Shown here: positions 63,990 through 64,000 of the stretch, piece by piece | Numbering within the stretch: position 1 is the stretch's first letter | How the letters are laid out: every line of letters starts with the position of its first letter | From: Flavonifractor sp. An112 | Lineage (GTDB): Bacteria; Bacillota; Clostridia; Oscillospirales; Oscillospiraceae | Direction of reading: 5' to 3' | Assembly (NCBI RefSeq): GCF_002161085.1 | Contig: NZ_NFLU01000003.1 | Coordinates: 231,487-295,486 of the forward strand | Length of the DNA: 64,000 nucleotides | The notes under the pieces: model-generated | Told to the model about the DNA's origin: nothing | The model's input: only the letters and a program-made list of their open reading frames with translations | The model's database searches: none | Translations under genes and position numbers: made by a program

Positions 63990-64000
63990 CTTTTGAGTAC

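Overview
The window looks like a chromosomal segment of a GC-rich anaerobic Firmicute. Low-GC-style promoters, HrcA/CIRCE control of groESL, strong AGGAGG ribosome-binding sites, a glycyl-radical activase, BlaI/M56, PucR, HutP-family and SLH proteins together suggest a gut Oscillospiraceae (Flavonifractor or Lawsonibacter-like). That placement is inference; no rRNA gene is present to settle it.

Layout. 1-5.4 kb: end of an SLH surface protein, a lipid kinase, groES-groEL under a CIRCE element, a duplicated copy of the groEL 3' end with its terminator, and a BlaI repressor followed by a shortened M56 sensor. 5.6-15.8 kb: a ROK repressor and a pentose-type catabolic operon (sugar isomerase/epimerase, Gfo/Idh dehydrogenase, three-gene sugar ABC importer, xylA, xylB). 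Its promoter is followed by a perfect 32-bp palindrome. 16-23 kb: LysR regulator, an intact glycyl-radical activase whose enzyme is missing (its N-terminus is fused to the C-terminal part of an iron alcohol dehydrogenase), an atypical D-2-hydroxyacid dehydrogenase, two MalY/PatB lyases and a MarR regulator. 23.2-29.4 kb: complete F1Fo ATP synthase operon on the minus strand. 29.7-34.2 kb: CitA/CitB-type two-component system, a radical SAM protein and a DhaS-like TetR regulator. 34.4-37.3 kb: relics of an integrative conjugative element with chimeric joints, an apparently whole VirD4/TraG coupling protein and a small winged-helix protein.

37.5-53.5 kb: a minus-strand block for nitrogen-heterocycle catabolism. 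In transcription order it has a DUF2877-FdrA-DUF1116 set (the AllH/AllF/AllG families of oxamate carbamoyltransferase), a cyclase-family hydrolase, an NCS2 permease, an 8-oxoguanine-deaminase-like amidohydrolase, a UraA-like permease, a CodA-like amidohydrolase, carbamate kinase, an amidase and a third NCS2 permease. A PucR activator gene is divergent from it. 53.6-63.8 kb: nitroreductase, HAD phosphatase and a HutP-family RNA-binding regulator, then a biotin-dependent, Na+-pumping malonate decarboxylase cluster (madB-A-E-C-D-H-K-F-G). The window ends in repeats that look like the edge of an IS element.

The most interesting idea is that the last two blocks may form one pathway. Ureidomalonate is the one-carbon homologue of oxalurate, the substrate of the AllFGH complex. 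A ring-opened pyrimidine (barbiturate to ureidomalonate) could be phosphorolysed to malonamate plus carbamoyl phosphate (ATP by carbamate kinase), deamidated to malonate, and decarboxylated with Na+ export. No malonate transporter is seen in the window, which fits internal production of malonate. This is a hypothesis from gene content only.
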